Part shown: positions 8,201 through 16,817 of the stretch, one piece after another
How the letters are laid out: each line of letters opens with the position of its first letter
Numbering within the stretch: the first letter of the stretch is position 1
NCBI RefSeq assembly: GCF_013141425.1
Contig: NZ_JABFRA010000071.1
Span: forward strand, 1-46,312
Reading direction: 5' to 3'
From: Methylotenera sp.
GTDB lineage: Bacteria; Pseudomonadota; Gammaproteobacteria; Burkholderiales; Methylophilaceae
DNA: 46,312 nt
The notes under the pieces: generated by a model
The model's input: the letters and a program-made list of their open reading frames with translations, nothing else
What the model was told of the DNA's origin: nothing
Databases searched by the model: none
Made by a program: the position numbers and the translations under genes

Positions 8201-9393
8201 TATTCAATCCCACTTGCCAGCTCAAAAATTGGCAAGTACATCATTAACACAATGCCGCCAATTAAAATACCAATGACAGCCATGAGCGTGGGTTCAAAGA
8301 TTTTGGTAAATCTATCCACCCATCGAATCATTTCCTCTTCGTGAAAACTTGCTGCGCGTTCCATCATTTTATCTAGCGTACCTGTTTTTTCGCCAACGTT
8401 GAATAAGCGCATAGCCACTGGCGTGGTCAGTTCTGAATCAAATAAGGCTTGGGAAAATTGCTTTCCTTCGGCAATTTGCTTTTTGGCTTGATGCAAATTC
8501 GATTTAAGGCCAGCCCCTAGCAAACTTTCGACCATGGCTAAACTATTCATGACTGGAATACCACTTTTTAGCAGCATGGAAAATGTGCGATAAAAGCGTG
8601 AAAGATGATAGACACGCACTTTGTTACCTAAAAATGGAATTTTCCATAAGGCGTCGTAGAACTTGGCGCGAATTTCTTGGCGTGAAATCAGTATGACAAG
8701 TGTTGTAATTAAACTCACTACCAATACTAAAATAATGGCGCCATACTGTTGTGAAAATTCACCAATCTGCAATAAAAACTGGGTGCTGCTAGAAATGTTG
8801 GCTACTTGTGTGGCATAAATTCTACTGAATTTCGGAATCACAAATACGACTAAAAATGCTAATACAAGTAAACCAAAACTGGTCACAATGGCAGGATATA
8901 CGGAAGCACTGACGATACGCTTTTTGAGTAAATCAACATTTTCCAAATATTGGCTGTACCGCAGCAATGCCTCGGCTAAATCCCCCGTGGTTTCTGCCGC
9001 GCTAATAGTGGCGATAAATAATGTTGGAAACGCCGCTACATTGAGCGACATGGCTTGCGATAAAGTTTTGCCTTCCTGCACGGCGATTAAAAGTTGTTGC
9101 AAGGTAAGTTTGGTGCTGGGGTTGCTTTCTTTTTCAATCAAAGTTTGCAACACGTCCATGACAGATAAGCCAGCTTCAAACAATACGCGAAACTCTTGGC
9201 TAAATAAAATCAGTGGAAATTGTGTAGATTGTTTAGTCAGTTTTTGCAGAAGGGATGAGGTGGTTGACTTAACCTGCAAGACAATCAGGCCTTGTTGTTC
9301 AGCCTTATTGCGAGCGTCTTCAATTGATATTGCCTCTAGCTCAAATTGATAAGGAGCCTGTCCTTGTCGAAGCACGCGTAGTTGATATTGCAT
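8200..9393 (-). CDS. gspF: Type II secretion/pilus inner-membrane platform protein GspF
   Basis: A 397-residue polytopic platform protein of the GspF/PilC family. It has two repeated cytoplasmic helical domains (about 60-165 and 265-365), the first with the hallmark FSQEFRVLFEAGLSV and the second with FYRTFSMLLKSGIPV. Transmembrane helices lie near 168-190, 210-232 and 372-392. The N-terminal 50 residues are a small beta domain (YQLRVLRQGQAPYQFELEA). It rotates or shifts with the ATPase to insert pilin subunits. It follows gspG by 14 bp and shares one base with gspE. Confidence 0.95.
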   Translation of the reverse strand: MQYQLRVLRQGQAPYQFELEAISIEDARNKAEQQGLIVLQVKSTTSSLLQKLTKQSTQFPLILFSQEFRVLFEAGLSVMDVLQTLIEKESNPSTKLTLQQLLIAVQEGKTLSQAMSLNVAAFPTLFIATISAAETTGDLAEALLRYSQYLENVDLLKKRIVSASVYPAIVTSFGLLVLAFLVVFVIPKFSRIYATQVANISSSTQFLLQIGEFSQQYGAIILVLVVSLITTLVILISRQEIRAKFYDALWKIPFLGNKVRVYHLSRFYRTFSMLLKSGIPVMNSLAMVESLLGAGLKSNLHQAKKQIAEGKQFSQALFDSELTTPVAMRLFNVGEKTGTLDKMMERAASFHEEEMIRWVDRFTKIFEPTLMAVIGILIGGIVLMMYLPIFELASGIE

Positions 9394-9407
9394 AATAATC
9401 GCTCAAT

Positions 9408-9833
9408 TTAGTCGCTAATGTCTGCATTTTCATCGGTGCCGCCAGAACGGCCATCTGCGCCATAAGAGAATAGATCAAACTCGGCATTTTCTCCAGGAAT
9501 TCGATAAATGTAAGCATGATCCCAAGGATCATTGGGAACGCCTTTCTCCAAATACGGACCTTTCCATTTGCCATTGCCTTGCGGCGCATTGACCAAAGCC
9601 TCTAAACCTGATTCCTGATTAGGGTAAGCACCGTTGTCTAATCGATAAATATCCAGTGCTTTTTTTAATGCGTGTATTTGTGCCTTGGCGGTTTTTACTT
9701 CGGATTTACTGAGTTGGCTAAAATACTTTGGTCCAACATAGCTCACTAGCAAGCCAATGATAACCATGACGACTAACAGTTCAAGCAAAGTGAAGCCTTT
9801 GATTTTATTAGTAGATTGGTGATAGTTTCGCAT
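9408..9833 (-). CDS. gspG: Major pseudopilin GspG
   Basis: A 141-residue protein with a class III prepilin signal: KIKG, then FTLLELLVVMVIIGLLVSYVGP (Phe1, Glu5). The body matches the T2SS major pseudopilin closely, with ALDIYRLDNGAYP, GLEALV, GKWKGPYL and the C-terminal DLFSYGADGRSGGTDENADI segment that forms the calcium-binding loop in known GspG structures. It is the first gene of the operon; AAGG lies upstream of the ATG. The family identity is much clearer here than for the three pilins downstream. Confidence 0.96.
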   Translation of the reverse strand: MRNYHQSTNKIKGFTLLELLVVMVIIGLLVSYVGPKYFSQLSKSEVKTAKAQIHALKKALDIYRLDNGAYPNQESGLEALVNAPQGNGKWKGPYLEKGVPNDPWDHAYIYRIPGENAEFDLFSYGADGRSGGTDENADISD

Positions 9834-9899
9834 AAATCAGCCTTTTTAAAAGTAAACTAGTATTTATTATACTTTATACTTTTATTTTTATTTTTAACA

Positions 9900-9931
9900 A
9901 ATAAAAACCCCAGAAAACTGGGGTTTTTATT
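9900..9931. terminator. Bidirectional hairpin terminator
   Basis: A 14-bp perfect inverted repeat whose core is AAAAACCCCAG / CTGGGGTTTTT around a 4-base AAAA loop. A-tracts and T-tracts on both sides give U-runs in either direction. It lies 15 bp beyond the stop of the HbpS-like gene (minus strand) and upstream of gspG, so it insulates the secretion operon from its neighbour. Confidence 0.88.
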
Positions 9932-9945
9932 GAAGTTTCATATTA

Positions 9946-10677
9946 TTAAGGTGCTGAGGCTACAAAACCTGATTGGTCAGCAATTGGTGCGCCTATGCAG
10001 GTTGGATGATCACCAAGAGCGCCAAACGCGTTTGTTAGTTTTAGCTTTTCTACTTGGGTAACTGATCCAGAAGGCTCAAGTCCAAGAAGATTCCGAATTT
10101 TCCAAACAAAAGCATGGTCAGTGCATGACGTGTCGCCTGACACGCCGATGCCACCGACTTTTACGCCATTTTTGTAAACTGGAAGTCCGCCACCAAATAC
10201 ATTGATGCCGCCAACACGATTGCCTACCAACGGGTCATTTGTTTTGCCGTAGTTAGATGGTGAACCCTTGTAAGCACTTTCAGCGTTTACCGGATTACTT
10301 TCTTGCAAACCATACAAACTGCCACCTGGTTGAACTGCAGCAAATAATGCACCGCTAGAAATGGCTAATCCATCTAAGCTAAAGGCATTGCCCGTATTGG
10401 CTTTTTGAGCGGAAATAACGCGACTCCCTAACCATTGAGAGTTGCCAGCCAATGAGCCCTTAGTGCTAGTATTCACAACTGAACAAACTTTACCTGTTTC
10501 ATCTACAAAAGTAGCCCACATATTTAAAGATAAACCACCAGTGCTAGCGGATGCAAGTGCCGCATTAGCTGCACCTTGCAAGGCATTATAAGTAATATCC
10601 TTACAAGCCGCATTCGCATTGACTGCAAATACGCTGGCTAATAGAGTGAAAGTTATACCTGCTATTTTTTTGTACAT
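9946..10677 (-). CDS. Secreted HbpS/GlcG-family (haem-degrading-domain) protein
   Basis: A 243-residue protein with a clear Sec signal peptide (KKIAGITFTLLASVFAVNANA) and then a GlcG/HbpS-type domain (haem-degrading family, formerly DUF336): a helix ALQGAANAALA, MWATFVDETGKVC, ISAQKANTGNAFSLDG, and the glycine-rich GLPVYKNGVKVGGIGVSGD. The start at 10677 has GGGAG 6-7 bases upstream, which is why a further 18 codons upstream were not used. Relatives bind haem or act in redox stress, and some occur near alcohol or glycolate oxidation genes; the function here is unknown. It is a single gene with its own terminator, unrelated to the flanking clusters. Confidence 0.85.
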   Translation of the reverse strand: MYKKIAGITFTLLASVFAVNANAACKDITYNALQGAANAALASASTGGLSLNMWATFVDETGKVCSVVNTSTKGSLAGNSQWLGSRVISAQKANTGNAFSLDGLAISSGALFAAVQPGGSLYGLQESNPVNAESAYKGSPSNYGKTNDPLVGNRVGGINVFGGGLPVYKNGVKVGGIGVSGDTSCTDHAFVWKIRNLLGLEPSGSVTQVEKLKLTNAFGALGDHPTCIGAPIADQSGFVASAP

Positions 10678-10777
10678 TTTAGTCTCCCGAATTAATGAGA
10701 TATTGATTAAATTGAAAATATTTTTTTGCAAAAATATTGCAAAGACAATCTTAGTCCAAAAAAATTGAATGAAATAT

Positions 10778-10791
10778 CCCCTAAATAGGGG
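10778..10791. promoter_or_regulatory. CCCCTA-N2-TAGGGG dyad upstream of the HbpS-like gene
   Basis: A 6-bp inverted repeat separated by two bases, about 100 bp upstream of the minus-strand start at 10677. It is GC-rich in an otherwise AT-rich stretch, which suggests a dimeric operator. The binding protein is unknown. The rest of 10678-10911 contains no gene that I can support. Confidence 0.4.
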
Positions 10792-10911
10792 TATTAATGT
10801 GAATTAAAAAAAGCGGGAAACCTAAACGAAGTTAACTAGACTGAAGAATTTGTCTTGTTGATTTTAGTTTGGCTAGGTCAGAATGCAAAAAATTGAACTT
10901 GATTTTGCTTT

Positions 10912-11817
10912 TTAAATGAATTTGAACAACGATAAGCTGGTAACCTGCACAAATGATTTTTGCGCAGCTTCCATAATGGTTTGTTGCTTGGCAAGGTCGG
11001 AGAGGGCGCTTGCGTAATCGGTATCTTGTAGTTCAGAAAGCGATTTGCTGTATTGCAATGAACGGTCTGAACCTGCCGTGTCAAGTTTGTCAATTTCGTT
11101 GAGTTTTGTGCCAATATCGGCACGGACATTGAGGACATTATCTACGGCACCACGCATCTTGCCCAAGGCGGTGGCTATGCCAGTGCTAAAAGCCGCTTGT
11201 GAAGTGGCATCGGTAATAGGTGTATTTAACAGCGTTACGATGTCCTTCAGCGCTGCAAAAGCATCATTGCCGCCTGCTTGAAAAACCGCATTTCCAGTTA
11301 CATTCACCGCCATTTGCCGTTGTGAATCCACTTGCAGCAGTTGTTGGTTGCTATCGCCCGCATAAGTACCTGCGGCGTCGAAGGGTTTTGTGCTGGTTTT
11401 AAACCCCGCGTAAAGGTAATTGCCAGAGGCATCTTGCGTATTGGCCAAGCCGATTAATTGCTCGAGCGAGCCATTTAATTCTGTGCCAATAAAGCTTCTT
11501 TCTAAATTTGATAATGAGCCATTACCCGCCGCAACGAGGGATGACTGCGTTGAAATGAGTAGATTGGTGACACTGGTCAGGTTCGATTCAAGGGTGTTGA
11601 GTTTCAGTTGTGCTGTTTTACGCGTATCGGCAAATTTGTCATTTATGCCTTGCGCATGCGAAACTTCTAATGCCCTTGCAGAAGCTACTGGGTCATCTGA
11701 AGGTGAAGCAAGGCGTTTACCAGTAGAAATCTGTTGTTGTAGTTTTACTTGTTCAGTTTGCAGGTTATTGATTTTTGAAATACCTGACTGATAGATGGTG
11801 TTGGTGCTAATACGCAT
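10912..11817 (-). CDS. flgL: Flagellar hook-filament junction protein FlgL (HAP3)
   Basis: A 301-residue flagellin-like junction protein. The N-terminal helix pair is typical (MRISTNTIYQSGISKINNLQ, then LQQQISTGKRLASPSDDPVASARAL), and the C-terminus ends with the family pattern DYASALSDLAKQQTIMEAAQKSF and SLSLFKF. The middle is a variable beta region (YLYAGFKTSTKPF). AAAGGA precedes the ATG. It lies 42 bp after flgK, so the two are co-transcribed. FlgL sits between FlgK and the filament at the distal end of the hook. Confidence 0.95.
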   Translation of the reverse strand: MRISTNTIYQSGISKINNLQTEQVKLQQQISTGKRLASPSDDPVASARALEVSHAQGINDKFADTRKTAQLKLNTLESNLTSVTNLLISTQSSLVAAGNGSLSNLERSFIGTELNGSLEQLIGLANTQDASGNYLYAGFKTSTKPFDAAGTYAGDSNQQLLQVDSQRQMAVNVTGNAVFQAGGNDAFAALKDIVTLLNTPITDATSQAAFSTGIATALGKMRGAVDNVLNVRADIGTKLNEIDKLDTAGSDRSLQYSKSLSELQDTDYASALSDLAKQQTIMEAAQKSFVQVTSLSLFKFI

Positions 11818-11859
11818 GATTATTTCCTTTAATTACTCATTCCGTCTATCGTCTGCCTG

Positions 11860-13821
11860 TTATTGTCCAAGCTGCAACAATACATCAAAAAGTTGGCTGG
11901 CAATTTGCATCATTTTTCCTGCTGCCTGATATGCTTGTTGATAGCGCAACAGATTCGTTGCTTCTTCATCTAAATTAACGCCAGATTCAGACTGTACGGC
12001 AGCGGTGGCTTGCTCGAGCACTTTGGCTTCTGATGCGCCCGTTACTTTTAGTTCGCGGGTTTTATTGCCAACATTATTCACCAATTGACTAAAGGCACTG
12101 GAGTAACTTATTTTACTGTTACTGCCAATGCTAGGAATAGTACTTTCACTCTGTAGACTAGCCAGTAACAGGCCATTTCGGTTGTCGCCTGGACCATTGC
12201 TGCTATTTGGTGTGATGGTGAATTGGTCACCATTACTAGGCGTACCAGAAATAGCAAAACTTAACCCACCGACAGAAATCGTTGCGCCACTGGTATAGGT
12301 TACGGGCGAACCAGCGGGATATGTAGTACTGGTACCGCCAAAAGTCACCGTTACTGGTTGGGAAGATGGCGCGAGTGTAAGTGTGCCTGGAATTCCAGTG
12401 TTATAAGTTAGTCCGAGTGGACTCGCCATCGGGCTAGCGCTATAGCTACTAGCAGCCACAGGGGTACTAAGCGTTGCCCCACCAATATTTGCAACATTTG
12501 AGCTGGCACTTAGTGCTGGACCGCCAACCGCTAGTTTGCTGGCATCGGTAATGGCTAATTTAATGGTAGTGGCGGCATTAAGTGTCGGCCGAATCACAAA
12601 GTCATCGCCTGCATTTACGGTGCCTGAAGCTTGACTAAAACTTAAACCATCAAGGGTTTGTGGCAGACTGGTAAAGCTTTGTACGGATTTGTCCGTCAGG
12701 CGCGTAATTTTGTAATTTGTACCATCGTATTGCAGGCGATAGTCGCTACTGGTGAGTGCGCGAGCATCTACAATTTGACTGCTAATGATGGCCGTACCCG
12801 TATTGTCGCTATTGCTACTCACCGCAGGGGCTGGAAGGGTAAATAAGGCTCCACCTGGCTTGCCGTTTAAATCAAGCCCTTGTGCATGTTGTGTATTAAA
12901 GGTTTCAGCAAGTACCGCGGCAATTTGCCCTACTTGGTTTTGCACAGCATCGAGTGATTCTGCCCGAAATTGTAGTAAACCACCGATGGTGCCACCAGGC
13001 AGACTCTCAACACCTAAAACGGTGGTTTTGGTTTTACTTAAATAAGCCACCTCTAACCGACTAGGATCGGTAGGTGAACTTGTGGTTGCTAGGGCATAAG
13101 TATCTGCACCTACCACCAGCGGCAAGCCATTACCTACGAATATATTGTAGCTACCTTTATTTTGAGGCACTACCGTGGTTTTGATTTGTTTGCTGAGTTC
13201 AACAACTAATTGATCTCGTTGATCCATCAAGTCATTTGGTGGATTCCCCGTCGCGCTGACGGCTTTGTCGATTACATCATTCAGGCTGGCAATCTGTTTA
13301 GCATAAGAATTGACCAACCCAACTGTAGAAGTCAGTTGCGAGTTAACGCTATCACGAATTTCATTCAGACGATTGCTGGTACTTTGAAATCGGCTAACTA
13401 AAGATTGGGTATTGGAGAGCATTGTCTGCCGCGTTGGAATATCGCTCGGGTTGGCAGATAAGTCTTGTATGCTACCAAAAAAATCTGTTAGTGCTGGGTT
13501 TAAGCCAGCGGCAGCATCCGACAACATATTGTCGATACTACTCAGTTGTGAGCTATAAGTATCGATAGCAGTGCTAACAGACTGACTATTAATTACTTGC
13601 TTCGCTAATATCTCGTTATAAACCCGCGACACAGCAGAAACTTCTGTACCTTGTCCGACATAGCCATAGCCGAAATTTTGCGATTGTGCCGCAGACTGCA
13701 CTACGACTTGTCTAGAATACCCAGGTGTAGACGCGTTGGCGATGTTGTGACCAGTCGTACTCAGGCCAACCTGAGCGGCTGAGAGGGCGCTTTTTCCGAT
13801 ACTTAGTATATTAGAGGCCAT
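11860..13821 (-). CDS. flgK: Flagellar hook-associated protein FlgK (HAP1)
   Basis: A 653-residue axial protein. The N-terminal region has the rod/hook family pattern (ILSIGKSALSAAQVGLSTTGHNIANASTPGYSRQ), and the C-terminus has GVNLDEEATNLLRYQQAYQAAGKMMQ. A long variable Ser/Thr-rich region (about 330-560) forms the surface domains. FlgK is the first hook-filament junction protein, exported by the flagellar type III system with FlgN as chaperone; flgN is present at 22940. AAGAG lies upstream of the start, and the upstream gap of 82 bp holds a sigma-28-like site, consistent with late expression. Confidence 0.96.
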   Translation of the reverse strand: MASNILSIGKSALSAAQVGLSTTGHNIANASTPGYSRQVVVQSAAQSQNFGYGYVGQGTEVSAVSRVYNEILAKQVINSQSVSTAIDTYSSQLSSIDNMLSDAAAGLNPALTDFFGSIQDLSANPSDIPTRQTMLSNTQSLVSRFQSTSNRLNEIRDSVNSQLTSTVGLVNSYAKQIASLNDVIDKAVSATGNPPNDLMDQRDQLVVELSKQIKTTVVPQNKGSYNIFVGNGLPLVVGADTYALATTSSPTDPSRLEVAYLSKTKTTVLGVESLPGGTIGGLLQFRAESLDAVQNQVGQIAAVLAETFNTQHAQGLDLNGKPGGALFTLPAPAVSSNSDNTGTAIISSQIVDARALTSSDYRLQYDGTNYKITRLTDKSVQSFTSLPQTLDGLSFSQASGTVNAGDDFVIRPTLNAATTIKLAITDASKLAVGGPALSASSNVANIGGATLSTPVAASSYSASPMASPLGLTYNTGIPGTLTLAPSSQPVTVTFGGTSTTYPAGSPVTYTSGATISVGGLSFAISGTPSNGDQFTITPNSSNGPGDNRNGLLLASLQSESTIPSIGSNSKISYSSAFSQLVNNVGNKTRELKVTGASEAKVLEQATAAVQSESGVNLDEEATNLLRYQQAYQAAGKMMQIASQLFDVLLQLGQ

Positions 13822-13857
13822 GATATTTACTCTTTAGAAAAACAGTGTACAACTGTA

Positions 13858-13884
13858 ATGACGGTATAAATTGTTAAAACTTTA
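13858..13884 (-). promoter_or_regulatory. Sigma-28-like promoter for flgKL
   Basis: On the minus strand the sequence reads TAAAGTTT, 11 bases, ACCGTCAT. The -35 is a perfect match to the flagellar sigma-28 consensus and the spacer is right. The -10 keeps the CCG core but differs from GCCGATAA at four positions. It lies 37 bp upstream of flgK, separating flgKL from flgJ as a late transcription unit. Confidence 0.5.
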
Positions 13885-13906
13885 GGCAGTGCATCGCATT
13901 AATTTT

Positions 13907-14884
13907 TTATGGCAATACTTTCTGTATCACGCTGGCTAATTTACTTGCATAATGCGGGTCAGTTGCGTAGCCCGCTTTTTGCATCGCTTGCGCATAGCCG
14001 TTGATATCATTTAAATTTGCCATGACTTTTTCATAGCGTGGGTTATTGCTCATCAAATTGGCAAAATCTTTGAAAGAATCGGCATAGCTGTCATAAGCAC
14101 GAAATTTCTCGATACGTTTTTGTTTTACGCCATTGATGTATTCTGTGGTGGTTGCTTCAACGACTTTGCCCTCCCAGTTGCCGGTTGCTTTAATACCAAA
14201 CAGGTTGTTACTAGGCGTACCGTCTTGGCCTTTTAATTCACGTTTACCCCAGCCACTTTCAAGGGCCGCTTGACCGAGCATTAAGTGAGCAGGCACACCC
14301 GTAGCGCGGCTCGCTTCGGCGGCATGCTGTGCCATCCGTGTTTGAAACTCTGCGGCACTACCAGAGAGCGATTGCGTATTTAAGGGATTGTTGTTGGTTA
14401 ATACAGGTTTTGTTATAGCTGAATTAGCCGCAGTTACAGTTGATTTGTTGCTACTTGGCGAGAGCGGATTGCTAATTATCGGGTTAGAAAAAGCGCCATA
14501 AGATGAGCCTGAATTTAAACTTGCACCAGCATTTGGCTGCACATCGCTTACTGCTTGTTCCATACTATTTGCGGCAATGTCAGTGCCTTTAGAGAGTTGT
14601 CTGGCGAGCACATCCGCAAGACCTAGCCCTTTTGAGGCTAGGTTGCTACTCAGTTGCTGATCAAGCATCGAAGTGAATGTACGGCTTTGTTCATTGTCAA
14701 ACGGGCTGTCCTGCGAGGAGGCCTCGCGCATGCTTTTCAGCATCATGTTCATAAATATCGCCTCAAATTGCTTGGCAACGCCTTTAATTGCTTCAGGTGA
14801 ATTTTCTTTGGCGGCTTGCTTCAGGTTGTTTAAACCATTCGCATCAAAAGCCACTTTGCCAGATAAATCAGCACTATTCATCAT
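13907..14884 (-). CDS. flgJ: Flagellar rod assembly protein/muramidase FlgJ
   Basis: A 325-residue two-domain protein. Residues 20-110 are the rod-binding scaffold (KGVAKQFEAIFMNMMLKSMREA). A Ser/Asn-rich linker follows, then a glucosaminidase domain (about 175-325) with HLMLGQAALESGWGKRE, where the Glu of the ESGWG motif is the expected catalytic residue, and NLFGIKA. It digests peptidoglycan to let the rod pass. The ATG at 14884 was chosen because GCGAG lies 8 bases upstream; a GTG at 14887 and an ATG at 14881 are adjacent options. Confidence 0.95.
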   Translation of the reverse strand: MMNSADLSGKVAFDANGLNNLKQAAKENSPEAIKGVAKQFEAIFMNMMLKSMREASSQDSPFDNEQSRTFTSMLDQQLSSNLASKGLGLADVLARQLSKGTDIAANSMEQAVSDVQPNAGASLNSGSSYGAFSNPIISNPLSPSSNKSTVTAANSAITKPVLTNNNPLNTQSLSGSAAEFQTRMAQHAAEASRATGVPAHLMLGQAALESGWGKRELKGQDGTPSNNLFGIKATGNWEGKVVEATTTEYINGVKQKRIEKFRAYDSYADSFKDFANLMSNNPRYEKVMANLNDINGYAQAMQKAGYATDPHYASKLASVIQKVLP

Positions 14885-14909
14885 CACAAATTCTCGCTAT
14901 TTAGCATGA

Positions 14910-16046
14910 TTAGATGACCTCTAAGTCAGCACGCAATGAGCCGGCTGCCTTCATGGCTTGCAAGATGGCCAGTAAGTCCTGCGGTGTTGCACCAATTGCG
15001 TTAAGTGCTTTTACAACGTCCGACAGATTGGTGCCGCTATTCAGTTTTAATACCTTGCCTGGTTCTTTATTTATTTCAATTTGTGAGCGTGCGGTTGATA
15101 CCGTTTGTCCACTTGAGAGTGCGCCTGGCTGACTAATGACAGGGTCAGTATTGATAACGACCGTGAGGTTGCCGTGTGATACCGCGCAGTTTTCGAGTGT
15201 GACGGCTTGGTTCATCACCACAGAACCGGTACGTGCATTTAAAATAACTTTAGCATTGGTGGCGGCAGGGGCTACATTAATGGCTTCCAGTGCGGCTAAG
15301 AAACTAACGCGACTGCTATCGGCTGGCGCTTGCACGCGAATAACACGGCCATCTTGAGCATTGGCCGTATTAGCACCGAAGCGGCGATTAATAGCGTCTA
15401 CCACTAAGGTTGCAGTTGAAAAGTCAGACTCTTTTAACTCTAAATTAACACCATCGGTTTGACTGATGGTGTTTGGAATCGTACGTTCTACCGTTGCTCC
15501 ATCGGAGATGCGACCGACGCTGAGGTGATTGATCTGTGTTTGGCTACCATTGGCCGCAGCACCGACGCCCCCCACCACCAAGTTGCCTTGTGCCATGGCG
15601 TAAATCTGACCGTCTGCACCTTTTAACGGTGTCATTAGCAGGGTGCCACCACGCAGACTTTTTGCGCTACCCATGGATGAAACCGTCACATCTAAGGTTT
15701 GTCCAGGCTGGGCAAACGCTGGCAAAGTGCCAGTGATAATCACTGAAGCCACGTTTTTCATTTGCACACTAGTGCCTGCTGGCAAGTTAACCCCCATTTG
15801 CTGCATCATGTTAATCATGCTTTGAACGGTATACGGTGTTTGGTCGCCCGTGCCGTCTAGTCCCACTACTAAGCCATAACCCATGAGTTGGTTGCTTCTT
15901 ACGCCTTGAATCGTCGCTAAATCTTTTAGTCGCTCCGCGTGAGCAGGTTGAATAAACATTAAGCCACAAAAAAAGGCTAGGCAAGCCATATCCAAACAAT
16001 TTTTTGGTTTAATTTTTGATGCTAATTTTGCAAAACCGTTTGTCAT
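14910..16046 (-). CDS. flgI: Flagellar P-ring protein FlgI
   Basis: A 378-residue periplasmic protein with a signal peptide ending in AHA (about residue 37), then the highly conserved start of mature FlgI: ERLKDLATIQGVRSNQLMGYGLVVGLDGTGDQ. Other family blocks are PAGTSVQMKNVASV, LLMTPLKGADGQIYAMAQGN and the C-terminal LSDVVKALNAIGATPQDLLAILQAMKAAG. It forms the P ring around the rod in the peptidoglycan layer. An AAGG precedes the start. The gene lies 8 bp after flgH and 25 bp before flgJ. Confidence 0.97.
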   Translation of the reverse strand: MTNGFAKLASKIKPKNCLDMACLAFFCGLMFIQPAHAERLKDLATIQGVRSNQLMGYGLVVGLDGTGDQTPYTVQSMINMMQQMGVNLPAGTSVQMKNVASVIITGTLPAFAQPGQTLDVTVSSMGSAKSLRGGTLLMTPLKGADGQIYAMAQGNLVVGGVGAAANGSQTQINHLSVGRISDGATVERTIPNTISQTDGVNLELKESDFSTATLVVDAINRRFGANTANAQDGRVIRVQAPADSSRVSFLAALEAINVAPAATNAKVILNARTGSVVMNQAVTLENCAVSHGNLTVVINTDPVISQPGALSSGQTVSTARSQIEINKEPGKVLKLNSGTNLSDVVKALNAIGATPQDLLAILQAMKAAGSLRADLEVI

Positions 16047-16054
16047 ATCAACCT

Positions 16055-16774
16055 TTACAGTGTGGCAATGCTTAAGAAAAAGCGTGCCAATAGTGACGCC
16101 ACGCCAGCGGCATCAATTTTAGTGTTGGTTCTATATTCAATGCGTGCATCTGCTACTTTGTTGGACGGTACAAAGTTACCAACGGTAATGCTGTCTGGGT
16201 TGATTACGCCAGAGAAGCGCACAAACTCAGTGCCTTTATCTAAGGAAACCTGTTTTTCGCCGCCCACTACTAAATAGCCGTTGGCTAAAACTTCAACTAC
16301 CGTTACCGTAATTGCGCCAGTAAATACATTGCTGGCTTTTTCATCGGCTTTATCTTTATAAGAGAGTGCTGAACTGCCAGAAACCGCAGTCTTAGGCATC
16401 GGTTTGCCAAATAAACTAGTGATTACGCCTTCGGCTTTTCCATCTTTACTGGCAGAACTTTCACCAGCTTTGGTGGCTGAGGTATTTTCTACAATATTGA
16501 TGGTGACAATGTCGCCGACAAAGCGTGGACGTCTGTCTTCAAACAAAGGGCGATAAGCTGCGGAATTAAATATTGCACCACTATTGGCTTTAACCGGCGT
16601 TGTGGCTTGTGGCTTAGCGGTCATGGGTTGTTTAACAATGGTATCGGGAGTAATGGCACAGCCAGTAGCCAATAAGCTTATGGCAATCAGTAAGCTAATT
16701 TGCGCATAAACACGCGCCAATATTCGTTTGGCAAAGGCTATTTTTACGGTTCTATGATGGAGAATGTTTAACAT
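16055..16774 (-). CDS. flgH: Flagellar L-ring lipoprotein FlgH
   Basis: A 239-residue outer-membrane lipoprotein with lipobox LATGC and then the FlgH domain: YRPLFEDRRPRFVGDIVTINIVENTSA, VTVVEVLANGYLVVGGEKQ, VRFSGVINPDSI and the C-terminal LARFFLSI. The leader before the lipobox is unusually long (about 38 residues) and rich in Arg/His/Lys, and no strong ribosome binding site precedes the annotated ATG, so a shorter start is possible. A 12-base perfect palindrome, CTCAATATTGAG (16781-16792), lies just upstream in the gap to flgG. Confidence 0.95.
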   Translation of the reverse strand: MLNILHHRTVKIAFAKRILARVYAQISLLIAISLLATGCAITPDTIVKQPMTAKPQATTPVKANSGAIFNSAAYRPLFEDRRPRFVGDIVTINIVENTSATKAGESSASKDGKAEGVITSLFGKPMPKTAVSGSSALSYKDKADEKASNVFTGAITVTVVEVLANGYLVVGGEKQVSLDKGTEFVRFSGVINPDSITVGNFVPSNKVADARIEYRTNTKIDAAGVASLLARFFLSIATL

Positions 16775-16817
16775 AATCGACTCAATATTGAGAGTATAAA
16801 TTGTGAGTATTAAAAAA

